Assembly: GCF_003576455.2 (NCBI RefSeq)
Contig: NZ_CP032869.1
Coordinates: 3,286,001-3,350,000 of the forward strand
Direction: 5' to 3'
Source: Mucilaginibacter celer
GTDB lineage: Bacteria; Bacteroidota; Bacteroidia; Sphingobacteriales; Sphingobacteriaceae
Length of the DNA: 64,000 bases
Part shown: positions 1 through 8,766 of the stretch, piece after piece
How the letters are laid out: each line of letters opens with the position of its first letter
Numbering within the stretch: the stretch's first letter is position 1
Position numbers and translations under genes: made by a program
The notes under the pieces: generated by a model
The model's database searches: none
Told to the model about the DNA's origin: nothing
Seen by the model: only the letters and a program-made list of their open reading frames with translations

Positions 1-585
1 GACAGGCATTACCAGGCAGCTAAACTATATAACGCGGACGTTGTATTAAAAATCCCTTCAGATTGCCCGCTGATTGATCCGAAAATCATCGACGAAGTGC
101 TTGATTATTTTTTCGCCAACCGAGGTCAATTCGATTTTGTGAGCAACCTGCATCCTGCGACCTACCCCGATGGTAACGATGTGGAGATTATGACTATAGA
201 GTGTCTTACCAACGCCTGGGAAAATGCAACACGTCCTTTAGAACTGGAGCATACCACCCCTTACATCTGGGAGAATCCGGAATTATTCAGCATAGGAAAT
301 TTCGCCTGGCCAACGGGTTTGGATTATTCCATGTCGCACAGGTTCACTATCGATTACGCTGAGGACTATTATTTTATCGAAAGGATCTTCAGGGAGCTTT
401 ACCCGGAAAACAACGCCTTTTCCTGCCGGGAGATTCTCGATCTGTTGGAGCAAAAACCAGAGATCTATAACATCAACGCCCAATACGCCGGTGTAAACTG
501 GTATCGGCATCATATCGATGAACTGAAAACAGTATCAGCCGATAAAACAAGGCAGGCACCTACAACAACTATACAAGAGCAATAA
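1..585 (+). CDS. SpsF/NeuA-type cytidylyltransferase, 5'-truncated by window edge
   Basis: The open frame runs from the first base of the window, so the N-terminus with the nucleotide-binding loop is missing; a GTG at 97 is internal, not a start. The visible part opens with IPSDCPLIDP, matching the core of the SpsF/NeuA-like sugar nucleotidyltransferases that activate acidic sugars with CTP, followed by an NLHPATYPDGNDVEI segment and a C-terminal helical part. It is the first visible gene of a run of eight same-strand genes that includes a NeuB-type synthase, so it probably makes the CMP-activated form of the sugar built by its neighbours. Family call is firm; the sugar is inferred only from context. 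Confidence 0.82.
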   Translation, partial: DRHYQAAKLYNADVVLKIPSDCPLIDPKIIDEVLDYFFANRGQFDFVSNLHPATYPDGNDVEIMTIECLTNAWENATRPLELEHTTPYIWENPELFSIGNFAWPTGLDYSMSHRFTIDYAEDYYFIERIFRELYPENNAFSCREILDLLEQKPEIYNINAQYAGVNWYRHHIDELKTVSADKTRQAPTTTIQEQ

Positions 586-601
586 AAAAGAAGAATATAG
601 C

Positions 602-1459
602 GTGGAGAACAAGAATTACGAAGAATTAACAGCAACGGCGCTTAAAGTAAGGGAGCATATTATCCGCATGTCTACCGATGGCGGTTGCTTTACGGGCGCA
701 TCACTCTCGGCGGTAGACCTGATTGTGTACCTGTACAGCAGTTTTTTAAACATCAACAAGGATAACCTGAACGATCCCGATCGCGATTATCTTTTCCTAT
801 CAAAAGGCCACGATGTACCTGCCCTGTACGGCACTTTTGCCGAACTGGGATTACTGGAAAAAGATCGCCTTAAAAATCATCTGTTATTGAACGACCATAT
901 CTACTGGCACCCCAATACCAAAATTCCGGGTATCGAATTTCATTCAGGCTCATTAGGCCATTTACCATCGGTAGCTTTAGGTGTTGCTTTGGATTTGAAG
1001 ATCAGCGGAAGCACCAACAAGGTGATCTGCATTTTGGGTGATGGCGAGTTGAACGAAGGTACCTGCTGGGAAGCTGTATTGGTGGCTAATGCTTACAAGC
1101 TTGATAACCTGATCTTTATTGTTGACAGGAACCAGTTCCAGGCCAATATGCGTACTGAAGAACTGATTCCGCTGGAGCCGCTTGCTGATAAATTCGCCGC
1201 TTTTGGAGCAGCGGTTAAACGTATTAACGGGCACAGCTTCGCCGAATTGGACGAAGCGCTAAACGCCTACCCTTTCCAAACCGACAAACTGAATGTACTC
1301 ATTGCCGATACCATACGCGGTAAAGGCCTGCCAAGCATCCAGGAGCGTGCCGACAGGTGGTTCTGCAATTTCAACGCAGGTGAAGTTGAGCAGCTTTTGC
1401 TCGAACTGCACGGCGAACACAACACAACATTAACATCCGAAACTTTAGTGGTGAGATAA
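602..1459 (+). CDS. transketolase, N-terminal (ThDP pyrophosphate-binding) subunit
   Basis: 285 residues, about the size of the N-terminal half of a split transketolase. SKGHDVPALY near residue 75 and GDGELNEGTCWEA near residue 148, followed by a conserved Asn, form the thiamine diphosphate/Mg2+ binding site. The start is GTG at 602, 16 bases after the preceding stop; no ATG lies earlier in frame. One base separates it from the C-terminal subunit gene. Split transketolases in sugar clusters transfer two-carbon ketol units; here the acceptor is unknown. Its place inside a nonulosonate-like cluster, away from pentose-phosphate genes, suggests a dedicated biosynthetic role. Confidence 0.9.
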   Translation: MENKNYEELTATALKVREHIIRMSTDGGCFTGASLSAVDLIVYLYSSFLNINKDNLNDPDRDYLFLSKGHDVPALYGTFAELGLLEKDRLKNHLLLNDHIYWHPNTKIPGIEFHSGSLGHLPSVALGVALDLKISGSTNKVICILGDGELNEGTCWEAVLVANAYKLDNLIFIVDRNQFQANMRTEELIPLEPLADKFAAFGAAVKRINGHSFAELDEALNAYPFQTDKLNVLIADTIRGKGLPSIQERADRWFCNFNAGEVEQLLLELHGEHNTTLTSETLVVR

Positions 1460-1460
1460 G

Positions 1461-2399
1461 ATGAGTTACGAAGAACTTTTAACCCAAACAGCCCTTGCCG
1501 ATGAGCAGGTGGTAGTAATGACCGCCGAAAACCGCGCGCTGGTACGCAACCTGCCCGCCAAATTAGGCAAACGTTTTATTGATACCGGCATCACCGAACA
1601 AACCATGGTTGGCGCTGCTGCCGGCCTGGCTTTACGTGGCCGTGTGCCGGTTATACATGCCCTGGCGTCGTTTTTAACCATGCGTGCTTTCGAGTTTGTG
1701 CGTACCGATGTGGGCATTGCCAATCTGCCGGTAAAACTAAGCTCGTTTATCCCCGGCTTTTTATCGGATGGGAACGGCCCTACCCACCAGGCTATCGAGG
1801 ATATTTCGATTATGCGCGGCATCCCTAATGTAACCGTTTTTGCCCCTGCCGATGAGGACGATCTGGTAAAAATGTTGCCGCAGATCTGGGCAAGCAAAAG
1901 CCCTGCCTATACCCGCATCAACACCCGCCAAACAGCTTATAACCACGAGCCATTTGTGATGGGCAAGGCAGAAGTAATAACCGAAGGCACAGATGTAACT
2001 ATTTTAACCTACGGCCTGCTGTTTGAACAGGCGCTGATAGCTATTGAGATGTTAAAAGCTGAAGGTTTATCCGTTGGCCTGATCAATATGCGCAGCCTTA
2101 AACCGGTTGATGAAGAAGCCATTCTGAAAGCATCGGCACAAAGCAAACTGGTGGTTACGCTTGAAGATCATTTTGTAACCGGCGGCCTTTACACCATTGT
2201 TGCCGAAGTTTTATTGAAAAACCGTACTACAGCTAACGTATTGCCTATCGCCCTGAATGAAAAATGGTTCAGGCCATCGTTATTGCCATCAGTATTGGAA
2301 TACGAAGGTTTTACCGGCAAACAGATAGCCGAGCGGATATTAGGTTACCAAACCGAACACCACCAACCACAAATTTTAACCCCTGAATTTTCAGAATAA
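1461..2399 (+). CDS. transketolase, C-terminal (pyrimidine-binding) subunit
   Basis: 312 residues with the central pyrimidine-binding domain (about residues 1-165) and the transketolase C-terminal domain (about 180-300). RFIDTGITEQTMVGAAAGLA carries the conserved Glu that activates the thiamine ring in the partner subunit, and LEDHFVTGGL is typical of the C-terminal domain. It should form the active holoenzyme with the product of the gene at 602-1459, one base upstream, so the two are translationally coupled. The intact TPP-activating Glu argues for an active enzyme. Confidence 0.9.
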   Translation: MSYEELLTQTALADEQVVVMTAENRALVRNLPAKLGKRFIDTGITEQTMVGAAAGLALRGRVPVIHALASFLTMRAFEFVRTDVGIANLPVKLSSFIPGFLSDGNGPTHQAIEDISIMRGIPNVTVFAPADEDDLVKMLPQIWASKSPAYTRINTRQTAYNHEPFVMGKAEVITEGTDVTILTYGLLFEQALIAIEMLKAEGLSVGLINMRSLKPVDEEAILKASAQSKLVVTLEDHFVTGGLYTIVAEVLLKNRTTANVLPIALNEKWFRPSLLPSVLEYEGFTGKQIAERILGYQTEHHQPQILTPEFSE

Positions 2400-2410
2400 A
2401 AATATTTACC

Positions 2411-3751
2411 ATGGCCAATAAAATTGAGCTTAACAACGACTTCCCGATCATCACCGAATCGGACAAATTATACGAACGCGCTTTAAAAGTGCAGAAACCG
2501 GTTACCCAAACCTTAGCAAAAGGCCCAGGCCAGTTTACCAAAGGTGCAGCGCCTAAATACCTTGTAAAGGGCAAAGGTTCGCATGTTTGGGATGCGGATG
2601 GCAACGAGTTTATTGACCTGAACGCTGCTATCGGTCCGGTTTCATTAGGCTATGCCTACCCGGCTGTTGATGAGGCTATCCGCACACAACTAAACGATGG
2701 TATTACTTTTTCATTAATGCACCCCCTGGAAGTTGAACTTTCTGAACTTGTTCAGCAGGTTGTGCCAAATGCCGAAGCTGTAAAAATTTCAAAAACAGGT
2801 GCCGATGTTTGTTCGGCGGCTATCCGCGTAGCACGGGCATTTACCGGGCGCGATAAAGTATTTTGCTGCGGCTACCACGGCTGGCACGATTGGTATATCG
2901 GCATCACCAGCCGTAACTCTGGCGTTCCAGAAGCTATCCAGGATTTGACCTATACTTTTGAATATAACGATATCGAATCGGTAAAAGCCGCTTTGGATGA
3001 AACTGTTGCTGCTTTGATCCTTGAGCCATTCATTTTCGAGGCACCGAAACCAGGTTATTTACAGGAACTGGCTGAGGCTTGCAAAGCCAACGGCACCCTG
3101 TTAATTTTTGATGAGATGTGGACAGGTTTCCGCATAGCTGTTGGCGGTGTGCAGGAATATTTTAACGTTAAAGCCGATCTGGCGGTGTTTTCAAAAGCAT
3201 GCGCCAACGGTATGCCGATAGCTTTATTAACCGGCCGTGCCGATGTAATGGAGCTTTTCAATTCGGAAGTGTTTAGCTACACCACTTTCGGCGGCGAGGC
3301 TTTATCCTTAGCTGCTTGTATTGCTACTATCAACGAGCTTCGCGATAAAAATGTGCCGCAATACCTTGATGAGCACGGCGCTTTATTGAAAGATGGTTAC
3401 AACAGCCTCGCTATTGAGTTAGGCATGGATAAATACACCCGCGCCGTAGGCTTTAACTGCCGCAGCATGGTAACTTTTACACCCGATGCAGGCAATGGAT
3501 TAGAAGTAAAAACCCTGATGCAACAGGAAATGATTAAACGCGGTGTTCTTTGGGCCGGTTTCCACAACATGAGCTACAGCCACACCACCGAGGATATCGA
3601 CTATATTCTTGCTGCTTACCGCGATGTATTGCCACTGGTAAAAGAAGCTATTGAAAGCGGCAACATCAAACAATACCTTAAAGGCGAAGTGCTTGAGGCT
3701 GTTTTCCGCAAGGTGAGCAATTACAATATCAAACCTAAAACTACCGCCTAA
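2411..3751 (+). CDS. class III PLP aminotransferase, glutamate-1-semialdehyde aminomutase-like
   Basis: 446 residues, fold type I. LLIFDEMWTGFR holds the Asp that contacts the pyridine nitrogen, and FSKACANGMPIALLTGR holds the PLP-binding Lys (about residue 262). The closest familiar family is HemL, but the sugar-cluster setting makes tetrapyrrole synthesis unlikely. Relatives in polysaccharide clusters transaminate keto or aldehyde sugars. Eleven bases follow the transketolase subunit and three bases precede the SDR. Possible role: amination of a ketose or aldose made by the transketolase. The substrate cannot be read from sequence. Confidence 0.85.
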   Translation: MANKIELNNDFPIITESDKLYERALKVQKPVTQTLAKGPGQFTKGAAPKYLVKGKGSHVWDADGNEFIDLNAAIGPVSLGYAYPAVDEAIRTQLNDGITFSLMHPLEVELSELVQQVVPNAEAVKISKTGADVCSAAIRVARAFTGRDKVFCCGYHGWHDWYIGITSRNSGVPEAIQDLTYTFEYNDIESVKAALDETVAALILEPFIFEAPKPGYLQELAEACKANGTLLIFDEMWTGFRIAVGGVQEYFNVKADLAVFSKACANGMPIALLTGRADVMELFNSEVFSYTTFGGEALSLAACIATINELRDKNVPQYLDEHGALLKDGYNSLAIELGMDKYTRAVGFNCRSMVTFTPDAGNGLEVKTLMQQEMIKRGVLWAGFHNMSYSHTTEDIDYILAAYRDVLPLVKEAIESGNIKQYLKGEVLEAVFRKVSNYNIKPKTTA

Positions 3752-3754
3752 GCC

Positions 3755-4558
3755 ATGGAGCTTTTTTCATTAAAAGGAAAAACAGCTGTAGTTACGGGTG
3801 CTTTAGGCCTTATCGGCCAAAAACACTGCGAGGCCCTTGCAGCGGCAGGAGCCAACGTGGTAGTAGCTGATTTAGGAGCTGAGCAAACCGCCCTATTCGC
3901 TGCACAATTAGGCGATAATCATTTGGGCATTGAGGTTGATGTAACCAGCAAAGAATCATTAATTGACGCGCTTAATGCCGTATTAAACAAATACGATTCG
4001 GTGGATATATTGGTGAACAACGCCGCCATTAACGATAAGTTTGAAAATCCGGCCATGGCCAAAGAGCTTTCGGCTTTTGAAAACTATCCGTTAGAGGCTT
4101 TTCAGCTATCGCTTAACGTGAACATTACCGGCGTGTTTTTATGCTCGCAGGTGTTTGGCACCCAGATGTCATTACAGCGCAGCGGCAGCATCATCAACAT
4201 TGCCTCAACTTACGGTATTGTTGGGCCTGATCAAACGATCTATCGCGATGCACAGGGAAAACAAACCTTTTATAAGTCGGCAGCTTACCCGGTGACCAAG
4301 GGGGCTATCATCAACTTTACGCGCTTTCTGGCAGCCTATTGGGGGCATACAGGTGTTAGAGTTAACACCCTTTCGCCAGGTGGCGTAGAGGCCGGGCAAA
4401 CCGGGGATTTTATTAACAACTATTCAGCAAAAACACTATTGGGCCGCATGGCCAAAGCGAGCGACTATCAGGGCGCACTCATATTTCTGGCCAGCGAAGC
4501 ATCGGCATACATGACCGGCGCTAACCTGGTTGTAGACGGGGGATGGACAGCAATTTAA
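3755..4558 (+). CDS. SDR-family oxidoreductase
   Basis: 267 residues, a classical short-chain dehydrogenase. The Rossmann motif TGALGLIGQKH is at residue 15, NNAAIND near 88, and the catalytic YPVTK after a Ser-containing strand (NIASTYG). The C-terminus LVVDGGWTAI is typical. It binds NAD(P)H and oxidises or reduces a hydroxyl/keto group. Three bases separate it from the aminotransferase, so the two are surely co-transcribed. Like PtmA-type enzymes of legionaminate loci, it may set the redox state of a sugar carbon before or after transamination; that role is inferred. Confidence 0.88.
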   Translation: MELFSLKGKTAVVTGALGLIGQKHCEALAAAGANVVVADLGAEQTALFAAQLGDNHLGIEVDVTSKESLIDALNAVLNKYDSVDILVNNAAINDKFENPAMAKELSAFENYPLEAFQLSLNVNITGVFLCSQVFGTQMSLQRSGSIINIASTYGIVGPDQTIYRDAQGKQTFYKSAAYPVTKGAIINFTRFLAAYWGHTGVRVNTLSPGGVEAGQTGDFINNYSAKTLLGRMAKASDYQGALIFLASEASAYMTGANLVVDGGWTAI

Positions 4559-4570
4559 TTTAAACCTATT

Positions 4571-6010
4571 ATGAACGAGATTTTAAAACAAAAAGCGGCA
4601 GGCATTAAACTATTGCTAACCGACAACGACGGGGTACTAACAGATGCAGGCGTATACTACAACGCCGAAGGCGAATTGCTGAAAAAATTCAGCATGCGCG
4701 ATGGTATGGGTGTTGAACGCCTACGCAAACTGGCTAACGTAGAAATAGGGATTGTGAGCGGCGAAAACTCACCATCGCTGGCTAAAAGGGCCGAAAAATT
4801 AAATATCACTGAATTACATTTAGGCATCAGGGATAAAGTGGCAGCTTTTAAAGAGATCTGCAGCCGTTTAAACCTATCGCCTAACGAAGTTGCTTTTATT
4901 GGCGATGATACCAACGATATCGAGATCATGAAACTTGCAGGCCTTAGCGCCTCGCCCGCCGATGGCCTGCCACAGGTTAAGGCGCAGGTTGATTTTGTGA
5001 GCACCTTAAACGGCGGCGATGGCTGTTTCCGCGAGTTTGCAGAGTTCATCATCGAAGCTAAAAACGATAAGTTTTTAACCGGCAACCGCAATGGTACCAT
5101 TACCCTGCAAAATGGTCGCGTAATTGGTAAAGGCCAGCCAAGCTATATTATTGCCGAAATCGGCATCAACCACAACGGATCGTTAGAGATCTGCAAAAAA
5201 CTGATTGACGAAGCCGTAGCAGCCAAAGCAGATGCCGTAAAATTCCAGAAACGTACACCGGAAATTTGCGTTCCGCGCGACCAATGGGAAATTATGCGCG
5301 ATACCCCATGGGGCCGTATTAGCTACATCGACTACAAACGCAAAACCGAATTTGGCATTGCCGAATACGCCACCATCGATCAATACTGCAAAAAAGTAGG
5401 TATCGACTGGTTCGTATCTGCATGGGATGCGCCTTCGGTTGATTTTATGGAGCAGTTTGATACCATTTTATACAAACTGGCATCAGCTTCATTAACCGAT
5501 TTTGATCTGATCCAACGCATACTGGAAACCGGCAAACCGCTGATGCTTTCGACCGGTATGTCGACTATGAAAGAGATCGAAACCACGATGGATTACATCA
5601 ACAAATTTGATGAAAACTATCCGCTGTTCATCGCTCATTCAACCTCGGCCTACCCATGCCCTCCACAGGAATTGAACCTTAAAATGATCCGGACTTTGGA
5701 GAACAAATATCCGGGCATCCCAATCGGTTACTCAGGCCACGAAACCGGCCTGGCTACTACCGTAGGTGCAGTAGCTATGGGGGCAACATTTGTTGAACGT
5801 CACTTTACTTTAGATAGAGCCATGTGGGGTTCAGATCATGCGGCATCTGTTGAACCAGGAGGCTTCCAACGTTTGGTTCGTGATATCCGCGATGTGGAAA
5901 CAGCCGCAGGCGATGGCGAAAAACGCGTTTACGAATCAGAACTGGCACCGATGAAACGCCTGCGCGTTAACATCAGCGACGAATACAAAGAAAAACCAAC
6001 CGTAAAATAA
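4571..6010 (+). CDS. fusion of KdsC-like HAD phosphatase and NeuB-type nonulosonate synthase
   Basis: 479 residues in two parts. Residues 1-165 are a C0-type HAD phosphatase: DNDGVLTD (nucleophile motif), a VSGEN segment, and FIGDDTNDIEIM (Mg2+ motif). Residues about 175-479 are a NeuB-type TIM barrel: YIIAEIGINHNGS, KFQKRTPEICVP, STGMST, IGYSGHETG and ERHFTLDRAMWGSDHAAS. NeuB enzymes condense phosphoenolpyruvate with an aldose; a fused phosphatase fits a route through a sugar-9-phosphate, as in KDN synthesis. The protein stops soon after PMKRLR, where most NeuB proteins start a C-terminal SAF (antifreeze-like) domain; that domain is absent. No frameshift is visible at the end. Confidence 0.92.
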   Translation: MNEILKQKAAGIKLLLTDNDGVLTDAGVYYNAEGELLKKFSMRDGMGVERLRKLANVEIGIVSGENSPSLAKRAEKLNITELHLGIRDKVAAFKEICSRLNLSPNEVAFIGDDTNDIEIMKLAGLSASPADGLPQVKAQVDFVSTLNGGDGCFREFAEFIIEAKNDKFLTGNRNGTITLQNGRVIGKGQPSYIIAEIGINHNGSLEICKKLIDEAVAAKADAVKFQKRTPEICVPRDQWEIMRDTPWGRISYIDYKRKTEFGIAEYATIDQYCKKVGIDWFVSAWDAPSVDFMEQFDTILYKLASASLTDFDLIQRILETGKPLMLSTGMSTMKEIETTMDYINKFDENYPLFIAHSTSAYPCPPQELNLKMIRTLENKYPGIPIGYSGHETGLATTVGAVAMGATFVERHFTLDRAMWGSDHAASVEPGGFQRLVRDIRDVETAAGDGEKRVYESELAPMKRLRVNISDEYKEKPTVK

Positions 6011-6012
6011 TA

Positions 6013-6984
6013 ATGCCACAGGAACAAGTACTTACCATCACATCCACTATCCTTTTTTGCTGGATAGCATTCATCATTGCCTGGGAGCGGATCTCACCTT
6101 ACAGAAAAGGTTTGAAATTTTTCAGGGAAGGGTTTTGGATCGACCTGGTATGGTACACGCTGATACAAAGTTACTTTCTCAAAATTCTGATTTTCGATTA
6201 TATCATCGCGCCTATGCAAAGGCATTGGGACTTGTCGCATTTTCATTTTGTGAGTAACTGGCCGGTGGCTGTGCAGGTGTTGTTCTTTTTGTTTACACAC
6301 GATCTGTATATCTACTTGTTTCACCGCTTTCAGCATTCCAATAAGCTTTTCTGGAGGTTTCACGAAGCGCACCATTCGGGTAAGGAAGTTGATTTCCTGG
6401 CCGGATCACGGTCGCATGTTGTAGAAATTATTATCAATCAAACCATCGAGTTTGCACCTATCATTCTGTTAGGTGCCGACCCGATGGTTATACCGATAAA
6501 AGCCATGTTGGATGCCATGTTCGGCATGTTTATCCATGGCAATATCAAGGTAAACATGGGCAAGCTGAAATACATCATCAACTCGCCCGAGCTGCATTTA
6601 TGGCACCATGCCAACTACATCGAGGTGTTTCACGCCAACTTTGCTACCAAGTTTTCATTTTGGGATTACCTGTTTAAATCAGTTTATGATCCGGGCCACG
6701 CGCCGGGAGACAAACCCGAAAACTGGGGATTACATTATGATTATCCGCGCGATTACTTTTTGCAGCATGCCTTTAGTGTAAAACGCTTTGACGAGCAAAA
6801 GCTGCTTAAATACCGCTGGTTTAGCTGGTATTATAATTTACGGCCACAGTTAATGGGCCTCTTAAACAAAGCGCTGCCGGCTAAGTTAAAAGCATCTGTA
6901 CAACAAACAGATACAACAAAGGCAGCGAATAAATTGCCTGAACCGGTTATCTTAGCGCCTCAGGAAGAAAACATTTTACAATAA
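6013..6984 (+). CDS. fatty acid hydroxylase / sterol desaturase family membrane enzyme
   Basis: 323 residues, integral membrane protein with the di-iron histidine motifs of the superfamily: HDLYIYLFHRFQH near residue 96, HEAHHSG near 118, and HLWHH near 197. Several hydrophobic segments occupy the first 110 residues. The ATG lies two bases after the NeuB-fusion stop, so it is part of the same operon. Members hydroxylate or desaturate lipids or other hydrophobic substrates with O2. In a surface-glycan cluster it may modify a lipid carrier or the lipid part of the glycoconjugate, which is a guess from position. The C-terminal 40 residues are polar and of no known fold. Confidence 0.85.
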   Translation: MPQEQVLTITSTILFCWIAFIIAWERISPYRKGLKFFREGFWIDLVWYTLIQSYFLKILIFDYIIAPMQRHWDLSHFHFVSNWPVAVQVLFFLFTHDLYIYLFHRFQHSNKLFWRFHEAHHSGKEVDFLAGSRSHVVEIIINQTIEFAPIILLGADPMVIPIKAMLDAMFGMFIHGNIKVNMGKLKYIINSPELHLWHHANYIEVFHANFATKFSFWDYLFKSVYDPGHAPGDKPENWGLHYDYPRDYFLQHAFSVKRFDEQKLLKYRWFSWYYNLRPQLMGLLNKALPAKLKASVQQTDTTKAANKLPEPVILAPQEENILQ

Positions 6985-6994
6985 AACTTACACA

Positions 6995-7372
6995 TTGGCC
7001 TGGTTATACCTTTTAATAGCTGCCGCGTTTGAAGCGGCCTGGACCTTCTGCTTAAAATTCATGAAATTCAGCGATTTGAAAGCTCTGCGCTGGAATTCGG
7101 TTTTGAGCTTGCAATATGGGTTGCCGGTTTGGTTGCCGTTTTTGGGTTATATACTTTTTGGTATCGGTAATATTTACTTCTTTTCCTTATCCATTAAATC
7201 GGTGCCCACTGCTGTGGCTTATGCCGTCTGGACGGCTGTAACGCTCATCCTGATTAAGATTGTTGAAATGACTTTTTTGGGGGAACGGCTATCGTATATG
7301 GAGATCTTTTTTATGTTGTTGATTATGACGGGTGTGTTGGGATTGAAGTTTTATGGGCCGCAGGTAAAGTAA
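6995..7372 (+). CDS. small multidrug resistance (SMR)/DMT-like membrane protein
   Basis: 125 residues, four hydrophobic helices. The first helix keeps the membrane-buried Glu (AAFEAAWTFCLKF), the ion/drug-binding residue of SMR proteins, and the fourth is near LLIMTGVLGLKF. The start is TTG at 6995, ten bases after the previous stop; no upstream ATG is available. Slightly longer than EmrE (110), because the loop after helix 1 is extended. It may export small cations or, as in some DMT proteins of glycan clusters, help flip a lipid-linked intermediate. Last gene of the sugar operon; structured repeats follow. Confidence 0.78.
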   Translation: MAWLYLLIAAAFEAAWTFCLKFMKFSDLKALRWNSVLSLQYGLPVWLPFLGYILFGIGNIYFFSLSIKSVPTAVAYAVWTAVTLILIKIVEMTFLGERLSYMEIFFMLLIMTGVLGLKFYGPQVK

Positions 7373-7392
7373 CCAAAAGGCGCATCCCTCTC

Positions 7393-7570
7393 TTCTGGTC
7401 GAAGTTTAGCGCAGCGTAACTTCGTCCTAAACTGTGTTAAGCTTTCAGCTTAACTTTATAACGTTTCATTTAATATTTTCAGAATCCGATAGCTTTAAAG
7501 TTTGGCTGCGGAAGCAGAATGCTTCCGACAGTTTAGGACGAAGTTACGCTGCGCTAAACTTCGACCAGAA
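7393..7570. repeat. 178-bp nested palindromic element (43-bp perfect inverted repeats)
   Basis: 7393-7435 and 7528-7570 are exact reverse complements over 43 bp. Between them are two more perfect hairpins: 7436-7443 with 7447-7454, and 7510-7516 with 7520-7526. The whole folds as a cruciform or a multi-branched RNA. It carries no open frame of its own and lies between the sugar operon (+) and the inositol oxygenase gene (-), both of which end here, so it may also act as a two-way terminator. Looks like a non-autonomous mobile or REP-type element. Confidence 0.8.
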
Positions 7571-7577
7571 TTCGATG

Positions 7578-7671
7578 CAGAGACGCATAATTGCGTCTCC
7601 CGCAGGACAAGCGGCCTTGCAAATCATTTCCACCGTAAATTGCACGCGGAAGACGCAATTATGTGTGTCTA
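7578..7671. repeat. dispersed 'agagacgc' repeat, copy 1
   Basis: A stretch of about 95 bp that recurs at 54083-54180. Shared blocks in order are agagacgc, gcgtctcccg, aggaca, gccttgca, cgtaaattgca, and gacgcaattatg. The ends are inverted copies of each other (agagacgcataattgcgtct and its partner near 7650-7671), so each copy folds into a long hairpin. It adjoins the 43-bp inverted repeat element directly. Non-coding; a short interspersed palindromic repeat. Confidence 0.75.
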
Positions 7672-7768
7672 CAATAAAAAATCTTCTTGATGATAAAATA
7701 GAAAAGGCCGGGTGGTTACATACACCCGACCTTACAGTTCAACTTAACCAAAGTGAATTGTTACTCTT

Positions 7769-8638
7769 TTATAATTTCACTGTAGCCGGTAAATATTTGG
7801 CTATCAGATCTTCATAGTATGGTTTTAATTCCGATACCACCGGTGGTTTCGGGCTTTTTGAATACAGATCGTAAGGGTTAAACTTATCAACCCATTTAAA
7901 CATCTCCTGGTCGTGCGCGGTTAGTAAATGATCGTACGCTTTCTCGCGGTGCTGCGAATAAAACGAGTGATAACGGATCATGTACAGCGCCTCTTCCGGT
8001 AGGTGATCTTTAGTGATCTGGTACAAATACTCATCGTGTCCCCACGACATTTGTACATTATCCAAACCGCATTGATGCGTATAAACACCATATTTGGTAT
8101 TGAAACGCTCATCATAGCTATCCGGGTTATCGGCAAAAAACTCAGGATAAACTATCTTATCCGAAAATTTGCAGCCTACCGGGAAGGTATCCCCTACCAC
8201 GTTCCATTGGGGCTCGCCAAAAAGGCAAAGTACTTTACCCAGGTCGTGGATAAAACCGGTTAATACAAACCAGTCCGGGTGACCATCGGCGCGGATCGAC
8301 TCGGCAGTTTGCAGTAAATGCTGTAACTGATCGAGTGAAATATCCGGATCCGAATCATCAACCAATGTATTCAGATACTCCATGGCTTTCCACCATGGCA
8401 TTTCCATTTTATCAAACTTTAAAAAATTGGCCTTTTTGGCCAAAACGTTATCATAAGTTTGATACTTGTGATTTAACCTGTAAAACTCGCGTACCGGGTT
8501 ATCTTCGGCCTCGCTGTATACTCTGAACTCATCCTTCGCTTTGGCAGGGCCCGGCTCCGGGTAACGTTCTAACACATCATCTTCCCACTCTTCGATACTG
8601 GCCAAAGGAGAAATTTCCTTTTCGGTTAACTTGTCCAT
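7769..8638 (-). CDS. myo-inositol oxygenase (MIOX)
   Basis: 289 residues. The HD-domain di-iron motif [20 protein letters not shown], then [23 protein letters not shown] and MIRYHSFY match the eukaryote-like MIOX family closely and in order. The enzyme cleaves myo-inositol with O2 to D-glucuronate in the cytoplasm. The length equals that of animal MIOX (about 285). The ATG start at 8638 leaves a 194-bp gap to the divergent LacI gene, which holds a perfect palindromic operator (8767-8790), so expression is probably controlled by that regulator. No other inositol gene is visible nearby; product uptake into uronate metabolism must be encoded elsewhere. Confidence 0.95.
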   Translation of the reverse strand: MDKLTEKEISPLASIEEWEDDVLERYPEPGPAKAKDEFRVYSEAEDNPVREFYRLNHKYQTYDNVLAKKANFLKFDKMEMPWWKAMEYLNTLVDDSDPDISLDQLQHLLQTAESIRADGHPDWFVLTGFIHDLGKVLCLFGEPQWNVVGDTFPVGCKFSDKIVYPEFFADNPDSYDERFNTKYGVYTHQCGLDNVQMSWGHDEYLYQITKDHLPEEALYMIRYHSFYSQHREKAYDHLLTAHDQEMFKWVDKFNPYDLYSKSPKPPVVSELKPYYEDLIAKYLPATVKL

Positions 8639-8766
8639 GTCGGTTGTTTTTGGTTTTTATAACTGGTTGGTTGGCTTGTAATAAGCCGTTATCCAAGGTT
8701 ATAGCGACCTATCACACTACTAAATTCCTAAAAAAACATACCCGATTTATTGATCCGTCCGGATTT

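Noticed and set aside
2411..3751. HemL (glutamate-1-semialdehyde aminomutase) of haem synthesis
   Set aside because: Motifs fit the class, but it is embedded in a sugar operon with SDR and NeuB; a sugar aminotransferase is more likely.
7434..7817. 127-codon plus-strand frame
   Set aside because: It runs through both palindromic repeats and into the end of inositol oxygenase; its sequence follows the repeat, not a protein.
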